Shown piece by piece: positions 31,801-38,302 of a DNA stretch of 64,000 nt. The stretch spans positions 2,976,001 through 3,040,000 of the forward strand of contig NZ_JAGJBY010000002.1 in assembly GCF_020010905.1 (NCBI RefSeq), read 5' to 3'. This DNA is from Streptomyces acidiscabies (GTDB lineage: Bacteria > Actinomycetota > Actinomycetes > Streptomycetales > Streptomycetaceae). The notes beneath the pieces are model-generated. The model saw only the letters and a program-made list of their open reading frames with translations. It searched no databases and was not told where the DNA came from. The position numbers and the translations under genes are program-made. Each line of letters begins with the position of its first letter. The first letter of the stretch is position 1.

Positions 31801-32550
31801 GTGACCGAGACTCAGGAACTCACCCCCACCCGCGAGTTGAAGGTGAACCGCGAACAGGTCCTGCCCCGCACGCCGGACCGTGTCTTCCGGGCCGTCGCCA
31901 CCACCGAGGGCAACGTCGGCTGGCTGTACCCCATGGACGTCGAACCCCGTCTCGGCGGCGCCGTCTCGCGCGGCTCCTCCACGGTCGTCGCCTGGGACCC
32001 GCCGCACGAATTCGCCTGCCGCACACCGGACTTGGACGGCTTCACCAACACCCTCAGCTACCGCGTCGAGCCGCACCCGGACGGCTCCCTGCTGCGGATG
32101 GGCATCCACTGGGTGCACACCGGCACCCCCGACGACGGCTGGGACACACGCGCCGACGCGGCCGAACGGCACGTCGACTTCTACCAGCACAGCCTCGCGG
32201 AGTACCTGCGGCACTTCGACGGCCGCCCCGCCACGTACGTGAAGGCGTCCAGGCCCGGACCGCCGACGTCGCCGGATGCCTTCGACGCCGTACGGGAAAG
32301 GCTCGGTGTGCCCCCGGAAGCCGCAGCGGGAGACATCGTCCGGGCCCTGCTGCCCGGCGGCCCGGTCGAGGTCCAAGTCGACCATCGCGACGGGGACTTC
32401 CTCGGCCTGCGCGGTCCCGACGGCCTGTACCGCTTCTACAACGGGGCCCGCTGGGGCTGGCCGTTGTGGGTCGGCCACCACCTGTTCACACCGGTGCCGG
32501 ACACCGACGACGCCACGTGGGACACGTGGCTCACCGAAACGGCCCCCTGA
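31801..32550 (+). CDS. SRPBCC (START/AHSA1-like) protein with C-terminal extension
   Basis: A 249-aa protein. Residues ~10-150 have the SRPBCC fold pattern: REQVLPRTPDRVFRAVAT, GNVGWLYPMDV, GGAVSRGSSTVVAWDPPHEF, then a long C-terminal helix AERHVDFYQHSLAEYLRHF. The last 90 residues form an extra domain rich in Trp/Tyr (YRFYNGARWGWPLWVGHHLF) that I do not recognise. SRPBCC proteins bind hydrophobic ligands, and some act as cyclases or hydrolases in biosynthesis. Here, right after the P450 and coupled to it, it could help hemiaminal formation or act on the peptide, but that is speculation. The start at 31801 follows an almost perfect ribosome site. Confidence 0.7.
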   Translation: MTETQELTPTRELKVNREQVLPRTPDRVFRAVATTEGNVGWLYPMDVEPRLGGAVSRGSSTVVAWDPPHEFACRTPDLDGFTNTLSYRVEPHPDGSLLRMGIHWVHTGTPDDGWDTRADAAERHVDFYQHSLAEYLRHFDGRPATYVKASRPGPPTSPDAFDAVRERLGVPPEAAAGDIVRALLPGGPVEVQVDHRDGDFLGLRGPDGLYRFYNGARWGWPLWVGHHLFTPVPDTDDATWDTWLTETAP

Positions 32551-32563
32551 AAGGAGCACACCC

Positions 32564-32752
32564 ATGCAGACGCAGACCCCGACCCTCGTCTACTCCGCCG
32601 AACTCGTCGAGCAGGACGGCGTCTTCACCCTCGTCGTCACCGACCGGACCCACGACACCGTGCAGTCCGTCCAGGTCCCGAAGCGGGCCGTCGACAAACT
32701 GCCCTACTTCCTCTCGCTGCTGACGTCACGTCAGTTCGGCATGTTCCGCTAG
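32564..32752 (+). CDS. 62-aa protein of unknown function in the NRPS operon
   Basis: A 62-codon gene begins MQTQTPTLVYSAELVEQDG and ends LLTSRQFGMFR. It has an AAAGGAG ribosome site 8 nt upstream and short spacing to both neighbours (13 and 18 nt), so it is translated as part of the operon. The sequence alternates hydrophobic and polar residues in a beta pattern (FTLVVTDRTHDTVQSVQV) and has no Cys or membrane segment. I do not recognise it. Its place between tailoring genes and the type II thioesterase suggests an accessory role in peptide assembly. Confidence 0.7.
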   Translation: MQTQTPTLVYSAELVEQDGVFTLVVTDRTHDTVQSVQVPKRAVDKLPYFLSLLTSRQFGMFR

Positions 32753-32770
32753 CAGTTAGGCGCCATCTCC

Positions 32771-33547
32771 ATGCCCCACCTCGCTCCCACCCGGCACCTC
32801 GCCCCGCCCCCACAGCACACCGCCGACCGCTGGTTCCGCGTCCACCGCACCGCCCGCCCACCCCGCCGGCGCCTGATCTGCTTCCCCCACGCGGGCGGCA
32901 CCGCCCAGTTCTTCCACGGCTGGAGCGCCCACCTCCCGGCCGACGTCGAAGTGCTCGCCGTCCGCTACCCCGGCCGCCAGGACCGGCTCATGGAGCCGTG
33001 CATCGCGGACATGACCGCGATGGCGGACGCCGTCACCGAGGCCCTCGCCGGTCAACTGGACCTCCCCGTCTCGCTGTTCGGCCACAGCATGGGCTCCGCG
33101 ATCGCCTACGAGGTCGCCCTCAGGCTGGAGCGGCGCGGCGTACGCCCCGAGCGGCTGTACGCGTCCGGCAGGGCCGCCCCGCACCGCGCCCGCCCCGCCG
33201 GGGTGGACCCGGACGACGAGGCAGGACTGATCGCGACCGTGCGCGCACTGGGCGACTTCCAGGCCGAGGTGTACGACATCCCGGAGCTGCGCGAACTCCT
33301 CCTGCCCGCCCTGCGCGCCGACTACCGCCTGATCGAGACCTACCGCCCGCCCCGCGCGATCCCCCTGCGCACCCCCGTGACCGCCTACACCGGCCTCGAC
33401 GACACCCACTGCCCTCTCGCCGACGTCCACGCCTGGTCCGAACTCACCACCACCGACTACGAATTGCGCACCTTCCCCGGCGACCACTTCTTCCTCGTCC
33501 CCCACGAGGCGGAACTCGTCCAGGACATCGCCGTCCGCCTGCACTGA
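32771..33547 (+). CDS. Type II (editing) thioesterase
   Basis: A 258-aa alpha/beta-hydrolase of the stand-alone NRPS/PKS editing class. It shows LICFPHAGGTAQFFHGW, the nucleophile elbow GHSMGS (Ser106) and the late catalytic His in GDHFFL (His239). It would hydrolyse wrong or stalled acyl groups from the carrier domains of the NRPS. It follows the 62-aa gene by 18 nt and is clearly part of the operon. The first ~25 residues (Pro/His-rich) precede the usual family start, so the real start could be slightly further in. Confidence 0.93.
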   Translation: MPHLAPTRHLAPPPQHTADRWFRVHRTARPPRRRLICFPHAGGTAQFFHGWSAHLPADVEVLAVRYPGRQDRLMEPCIADMTAMADAVTEALAGQLDLPVSLFGHSMGSAIAYEVALRLERRGVRPERLYASGRAAPHRARPAGVDPDDEAGLIATVRALGDFQAEVYDIPELRELLLPALRADYRLIETYRPPRAIPLRTPVTAYTGLDDTHCPLADVHAWSELTTTDYELRTFPGDHFFLVPHEAELVQDIAVRLH

Positions 33548-33569
33548 ACTCCCCGCTCTGGAGCACCAC

Positions 33570-34363
33570 GTGACCGACCTGACGGACACCCCGCCCAGCC
33601 GCCCCCCGAACGAACTCCTCCTTCTCGACCCCGACTTCCTCGCCGACCCGGCTGCCAGCTTCGGCGCGGTCCGCGAGCAAGGCCCTGTCGTACGCGGCTG
33701 GTTGACCGAGACGCAGCCCGTATGGCTCGTCACCCGCTACGACGACGTCCGCGAGGGGCTGCGCGACCACGCGCGCTTCGTGCACACCCCCGCGAAGATC
33801 GACGGGCACACCGGCGAGGACCCGCGCCGCGTCCTCGTCGACATGCTCAACCTGCCCGAGGAGATGCGGAAGTACTTCCTCGTCTCCGCCCTCGACGCCG
33901 ACCCGCCCGCCCACACGCGGCTGCGCGGGGCCGTCGCCCGCACCTTTACCGCCCGCCGTATGCAGGCGCTGCGCCCGCGCATCGCCGAGATCACGCACGA
34001 CCTGCTCACCGAGGCGCTCGCCAACTCGGTCGACGGGACACTGGAGTTGGTGGAGATCGAGACGATCACCCGGCTGCTCGACGAACGCCGCCCGGCCCCC
34101 GGCGAAGACCTCCTCAGCGGGCTCGCGTGCGGGCTGGACGAGGTCGAAGCCGTCGCCATGGTCATGAACATCGTCATGGCCGGCTACGACAACACCGCCC
34201 AGCTCCCGACATCGTCGTCCGGATGCGGCTCGCCGCCGAGGATGTCGAACTGCACGGGGTGCGGGTGCGGAAGGGGGACTGCGTGCAGTTCGTCCTCGTC
34301 TCCGCCAACCGCGATCCCCGGCGCTTCCCCAACTCCGGCTGGCGGGTGGGGCGGAGAGCCTGA
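33570..34363 (+). pseudogene. Cytochrome P450 remnant: internal deletions, frameshift, no heme Cys
   Basis: The N-terminal 160 codons are a good P450 (YDDVREGLRDHARFV, SALDADPPAHTRLRGAVARTF). After DGTLELVEIETI the usual middle of the fold is missing and the reading jumps to ITRLLDERRPAPGEDLL and an I-helix-like MAGYDNTA. Near 34200 the frame shifts. The correct continuation (PDIVVRMRLAAEDVELHGV, then FVLVSANRDPRRFPN) is in another frame, so the K-helix ExxR has been deleted. It stops at 34363 before any heme-binding Cys loop. The original frame runs on as nonsense to 34442. The gene follows TEII by 22 nt with a GGAG site, so it was once a fifth tailoring gene of the operon. It cannot make an active P450. 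Confidence 0.88.
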
Positions 34364-34449
34364 AGCGGGACGTCATTCCGGGGACCGCGCCGAGACTTCC
34401 GGAGCTGCGGGTACTGGTCTGACGGCACCGTCGGCTCCCTGATATCCCA

Positions 34450-34983
34450 TCACCCGGTGCAAGTGAGGTGGAACAGTTCCCACGAGCCGAAGGTCGCCAA
34501 AGTCGCATCCGTATGGAGGGCTTCGGTGGTCCGGCCACCCCCACCCACAGCAGTGAGAAGATGCCCGTCGACCACTTGGATGAGATTCGGGTTGGAGAAG
34601 AAGCGGAACTCCTCCCAGGTCGACAAGACGGTCGCATCTGTGTGGATGGCGTCGGCGCTGGCCTGACCTCCTCCGCCCACGGCGGTGAGGTAGTTCCCGT
34701 TACTGGTTCTCAGCCCGTAGTGGAGGTTGTCTCCCGCAGGCACGAACGTGAACTTCTCCCATGCCCCGGCAACGGTCCGATCGGTCTGGATCGCGTTCGT
34801 CGTGTGCCCTCCCCCGTCGACCGCCGTCAGGTGGTTTCCGTTGACGGTCCGGATGGTGCAGGCCTGTAGAGCCGCCGGCTAAGCCTCGCTCGCCGACGCC
34901 TCTGCGGGCAGGTTCAGCCCCACGATCCCGGCTGCGGCAACCGCAACGCCCGCAGCACGCCCGAGCTTGTTCCTGATGTTCAT
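34450..34983 (-). pseudogene. Secreted fascin/beta-trefoil-like protein, interrupted by one in-frame TAG
   Basis: Read from ATG 34983, the gene gives a signal peptide (MNIRNKLGRAAGVAVAAAG, then IVGLNLPAEASA). It meets TAG at codon 35 (34879-34881), then continues in the same frame for 142 more codons without another stop to 34450. The downstream part has three homologous ~45-residue repeats (NGNHLTAVDGGG, NGNYLTAVGGGG, DGHLLTAVGGGG), each followed by TDxT...W/F, which makes a complete beta-trefoil of the fascin/ricin-like type. The ribosome site (GAGGAAAT) and signal peptide are intact, so this is either a very recent nonsense mutation, a readthrough case or a base error. The intact form would be an exported carbohydrate- or protein-binding module. 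Confidence 0.8.
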
Positions 34984-35018
34984 GCTTCATTTCCTCGTTC
35001 CAGCAGAACGGCGTCCGG

Positions 35019-35393
35019 TCAGCAGTGCGGAATGGACCCGTTGGCTGCGGCGCTGTTGTCCACGTACGGTGCGTACGTCCATCCGGTGACGGTCAGTTCG
35101 AGTCCGCCGAGGTGGGCGTAGCGCTCGTCGAGGGTGTGGTACCAGATGTTTCCCCGGCCCAGGTTCTGACCGGTGCTCCAGCAGTTGGTCAGGAGCTGGT
35201 CACCGCTCCAGAGGTCCGGTACTCCGACCGTGCCGGAGGCCAAGTTGGTGCTGACGAAGACGGCCGCGCCGACCTGCACGGTGAGCAACGAGCTCGCGGA
35301 CGCGCTCCCCGCCGTCGCCAGCACCAGCCCCCCGGCACTCAGCGCGGCAACTGCCGCCATCGAGGCGCCACGGCGCCGGATCTTGACTCTCAT
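35019..35393 (-). CDS. Small secreted protein of unknown function
   Basis: A 124-aa product with a clear Sec signal peptide (MRVKIRRRGASMAAVAALSA... ending ATAGSASA), leaving about 90 mature residues. The mature part is beta-rich, with VQVGAAVFVSTNLASGTVG, DLWSGDQLLTNCW, GNIWYHTLDERYAHLGG and a C-terminal Cys after a second Cys in NCW, so one disulfide is possible. The pattern is reminiscent of small bacterial SH3-like secreted proteins, but I cannot assign a family. The start has GGGAGG 7 nt upstream. It lies 35 bp upstream of the broken trefoil gene on the same strand and may be cotranscribed with it. It is divergent from the ArsR-like gene. Confidence 0.75.
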   Translation of the reverse strand: MRVKIRRRGASMAAVAALSAGGLVLATAGSASASSLLTVQVGAAVFVSTNLASGTVGVPDLWSGDQLLTNCWSTGQNLGRGNIWYHTLDERYAHLGGLELTVTGWTYAPYVDNSAAANGSIPHC

Positions 35394-35454
35394 ATCTGCC
35401 TCCCGATCACTTGGGTGAGCACACCATCCCGGCCGCCGGCGGCGGGGAAAATAC

Positions 35455-35474
35455 GTTTCGGCCCTCGCCGAAAC
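35455..35474. promoter_or_regulatory. Inverted repeat GTTTCGG-N6-CCGAAAC between divergent genes
   Basis: Perfect 7-bp arms with a 6-nt spacer lie midway between the small secreted protein and the ArsR-like regulator. This is the expected position for an autoregulatory operator controlling both. Confidence 0.45.
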
Positions 35475-35527
35475 CTGGGACGATCGCCATCGCCAGCACG
35501 TCCCGACGTACCGCGGAGGGCAATACG

Positions 35528-36541
35528 GTGTTGCGCATCCACTTCACGCTCACCGACCTGGCGCGTACCCGGCTGGCAGATGCACCGAGTCCCCTCGGCG
35601 TGACTGCCTTCAGCGCCAGCCGACTTGTGCACCGTACGGGGACCTCGGAACTCGACCTGTGGCGTCGTACCGTCAGAACCGCGTTGAAGCCGTCCGCGCC
35701 GCCACTGCTGAGCGGGCTGACACCGACCTCGTCCTCCCACCCCGTGCCCCGCTTCCTCCGTCCTCAACAGGGCCTGCACACGCTGGAGGAGGAACTGGAC
35801 CGGCTGCTGGCCACGCCCCGACAGGAGTTGCGCGCGGACCTGGAGTACGTGGCCCAGCACCGGAGTCTGCCCGGGTGGGCCCGCGAGCTTGCCGACGGTG
35901 ACCGGGCCGCCGCGGCCAGGCTTGCCCAGTCCATCCGCGACTACCACCGCATCGCCGTCGCACCGTACTGGCGCGGCCTGGCCTCCACGATCGCCGCGGA
36001 CCTGGCGGAGCGTGCACGGCAGTTACGGCACGGCGGCCTGGAACAAGTGCTGAGCACCTTGCACCCGCGCATGCGCTGGCGCCCGCCACACCTGGAGATC
36101 GAGGCCCCGGACGACCTGGACTTCCACCTGGGCGGGCGGGGACTGCTGCTCGCCCCGGCCGCCTTCATGTCCTACGTTCCCTGCGACCCGGACGAGGAAC
36201 GGGCGACCGAGCAGCCGACGTTGTACTACGACGTCGCCGGCGACGGCCCTCCCCGGGCTCTGGCAACCGGCCTCCACGGTCCCCATGGCGGGCTGGCCGC
36301 CCTGCTGGGGCACAGCCGCGCGGCTGTGCTGGAGGTGATCGCGGAGGGGGCTTCCACCAGCCAACTCGCCCGCAGGGTGGGCCTGTCGATCGCCTCTGCC
36401 AGCGAACACGCGACGGTCCTGCGGCACGCTGGCCTGGTGACCACCCACCGCACCGGCAGGACCCGCCACCACAGTCTCACCCCCCTGGGCGCGGAACTCC
36501 TCCTCCACGCCGCGGCCTCACCCCTGCCCGACCGCCGCTGA
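35528..36541 (+). CDS. ArsR-like winged-helix regulator with long N-terminal (DUF5937-type) domain
   Basis: A 337-aa regulator. The N-terminal ~250 residues form the large helical domain seen in many Streptomyces ArsR-like proteins (starting MLRIHFTLTDLARTRLA or one codon earlier). The C-terminal ~80 residues are a winged helix: LGHSRAAVLEVIAEGASTSQ, then LARRVGLSIASASEHATVLR and HRTGRTRHHSLTPLG. No metal-binding Cys cluster is seen, so metal sensing is unlikely. The GTG at 35528 has GGAGGG 8 nt upstream. A longer in-frame opening exists but is not family-like. The palindrome at 35455-35474 is a candidate autoregulatory site. Its targets may include the divergent secreted proteins. Confidence 0.85.
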   Translation: MLRIHFTLTDLARTRLADAPSPLGVTAFSASRLVHRTGTSELDLWRRTVRTALKPSAPPLLSGLTPTSSSHPVPRFLRPQQGLHTLEEELDRLLATPRQELRADLEYVAQHRSLPGWARELADGDRAAAARLAQSIRDYHRIAVAPYWRGLASTIAADLAERARQLRHGGLEQVLSTLHPRMRWRPPHLEIEAPDDLDFHLGGRGLLLAPAAFMSYVPCDPDEERATEQPTLYYDVAGDGPPRALATGLHGPHGGLAALLGHSRAAVLEVIAEGASTSQLARRVGLSIASASEHATVLRHAGLVTTHRTGRTRHHSLTPLGAELLLHAAASPLPDRR

Positions 36542-36547
36542 CCCCTC

Positions 36548-36602
36548 CAACTGAGGTCAGGAAAGGCTCACTATCAACTGAGTTCGAAAAACGGCTCAGT
36601 TG
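36548..36602. promoter_or_regulatory. Three CAACTGAG boxes upstream of the nucleosidase-pseudokinase operon
   Basis: CAACTGAG occurs at 36548 and 36575 (direct, 27 bp apart) and inverted (CTCAGTTG) at 36595-36602. The last two form an 8-bp inverted repeat with a 12-nt spacer. There is no T-tract, so operator is favoured over terminator, although the hairpin could also end the ArsR transcript. The operon start codon is 108 nt downstream. Confidence 0.5.
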
Positions 36603-36709
36603 TGCGAATTCCGCCGCGCCCCGGGGATTGCCGAATTCCTCCCTGGTCCCCGTATTCCCGTCGCTAAAGTGGCCGTGCTGTCAACCGGTCAGGGTGAGGG
36701 GAGGTACGT

Positions 36710-38302
36710 GTGCGCGATACGCGGGAAAAGGAGAACGACGGCCCCACGGTCGTCGTTCTCACCGCGTCGGACATCGAATTCGACGCGGTGGAACGGCTGT
36801 TGGCGGGGGACCCGGAGAGTGCCGCCCGCGACGAGATCGGCACCGTGTACCGGCTCGGCTGGATCGACGGGACACCCTGGCGGGTCGCTCTCGCGGAGAT
36901 CGGTACGGGGAACGGGGGAGCGGCGGTGGTCGCGACCCACGCGGTGAAGCGGTTCCAGCCCCGGCTGGTGATGTTCGTCGGCACCGCCGGGAGCCTGAAG
37001 GAGAGCGTGGCCGTCGGGGACGTGGTGGTCGCGACCAAGGTGTACGGGGTCCACGGCGCCAAAGTCACCGACGACGGCTTCCACGCCCGGCCCGAGTCCT
37101 GGCAACTCGCCCACGAGGTACGGCAGTCGGCGACCACAGTGCACCGCCGCTGGCGCCGGGACCCCGCCGCACCGCCCGTCCACTTCAAGCCGGTCGCCGC
37201 CGGGGAGGTCGTCCACGCGGGGGAGGACACCGCGTACTCCAGGCAGTTGCGCCGGCACTACGAGGACGCCGTGGCCGTCGAGATGGAGAGCGCGGGGGTG
37301 TCGCAGGCCGCGCACATGCATCGGGGGTGGCCTGCGGTGACCGTACGGGGGATCGGTGACCGGACGCGCGAGGGGACGGAGTTGGGGGCCCGGAACGCGG
37401 CGGCGTTCGCGGTGGCGGTGATCCGGGAGGTGGAGTGCGACGAGGGCGAGGTGGCCGTACCCGAGGTGGTCGTACGGCGGGCAGGGGCTCCGCGCGGGTG
37501 GCGGGCGGGGGCCTCTGTGCGCGTCGGACACGCGGAGTTTCTGCTGGAGGCCGATCAACTCGGTGAGCTGGGTGGGGAGTTCTGGGGGAGGGCGCTGTGG
37601 CTCGGCCGGAGACAGCAACATGCCTGGCTGCGGCGGGTCGACGGGCCGGGGGACGGGCGGGAAGCGCTGCGGTTGGAGAACGAGTTCCTCACGCGAAGGC
37701 CGTACGGGGCGCTCCCGGGACGCGGAGTCCATGAGGAACTGGGCGGCACCGCCGTGCTGGCTCTGCCCTGGCCGGGCCGGTCCAGGGGGCCGGCGCCGAC
37801 CGCTGCGGAGGCCTACGGCACGGAACCGGTGTTCGGCAGCGCACAGGGATGGGTCCTCCTGGCCTGCGGCCACTTGGCCGAAACGCTCGGCGTCCTCCAC
37901 GAACAGGGTGTGACCCACCGCTGCCTGGCCCCGGAGACCGTCCTCCTGTGGACGGCGGGAAAGCCGCGTCTGCGCGACCTCGGCGCCGCCTTCCGCCGCC
38001 CCCGCCCCGGCGAGGGCTACGCCGGCTACCGAGCCCCCGAGCAGGAGTACGCCACCTACCGCCCCGACCTCATCGGCCCGCCCACCGACGTGTACCAACT
38101 CGCCGCCCTCACCTACCGCTTGCTCACCGGCACACCCCCGACCCCACCCCGCGTCCTCCCCCTGCGGACGTACCTGCCGGACGCCCCCGCCCACCTGGAC
38201 GACCTCCTCCGCGCCGCCCTCGCCCCCGACCCCGCCGCCCGCCCCACCGCCCCCGAACTCGCCGCCCACCTACGCCGATCCGAGAACCACACCTCATGCT
38301 GA
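36710..38302 (+). CDS. Nucleosidase/phosphorylase-pseudokinase fusion protein
   Basis: A 530-aa fusion. Residues ~12-235 are a nucleoside phosphorylase/MTA-SAH nucleosidase-like domain: VVVLTASDIEFDAVERLL, VMFVGTAGSLKESVAVGDVV, VEMESAG at 190-196, and a GIGD in place of the family's GISD with Asp217. Residues ~250-530 have a protein-kinase C-lobe: VLHEQGVTHRCLAPETVLL, DLG at 423-425, YRAPEQEYAT, TDVYQLAALTYRLLTG. The catalytic HRD is HRC (Cys405), the metal-binding Asn is Thr and the HRDxK Lys is Ala, so phosphotransfer is unlikely. The domain is probably a sensor or scaffold controlling the nucleosidase. The GTG start has GGGGAGG upstream. The gene overlaps the helicase gene by 7 nt. Nucleosidase domains of this kind occur as effectors in bacterial conflict systems; such a role here is inference. 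Confidence 0.85.
   Translation: MRDTREKENDGPTVVVLTASDIEFDAVERLLAGDPESAARDEIGTVYRLGWIDGTPWRVALAEIGTGNGGAAVVATHAVKRFQPRLVMFVGTAGSLKESVAVGDVVVATKVYGVHGAKVTDDGFHARPESWQLAHEVRQSATTVHRRWRRDPAAPPVHFKPVAAGEVVHAGEDTAYSRQLRRHYEDAVAVEMESAGVSQAAHMHRGWPAVTVRGIGDRTREGTELGARNAAAFAVAVIREVECDEGEVAVPEVVVRRAGAPRGWRAGASVRVGHAEFLLEADQLGELGGEFWGRALWLGRRQQHAWLRRVDGPGDGREALRLENEFLTRRPYGALPGRGVHEELGGTAVLALPWPGRSRGPAPTAAEAYGTEPVFGSAQGWVLLACGHLAETLGVLHEQGVTHRCLAPETVLLWTAGKPRLRDLGAAFRRPRPGEGYAGYRAPEQEYATYRPDLIGPPTDVYQLAALTYRLLTGTPPTPPRVLPLRTYLPDAPAHLDDLLRAALAPDPAARPTAPELAAHLRRSENHTSC

Noticed and set aside
6795..33547. Catecholate siderophore (enterobactin/bacillibactin-like) interpretation because the NRPS starts with a C domain and has an MbtH
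   Set aside because: No dihydroxybenzoate genes, no siderophore uptake or reductase genes, no Iron-box-like site noticed, and the module order fits an Ahp-type peptide far better.
34443..34990. Plus-strand and out-of-frame minus-strand frames over the trefoil gene as separate genes
   Set aside because: The minus-strand frame from 34983 gives a signal peptide and three trefoil repeats with only one stop, a much better explanation.
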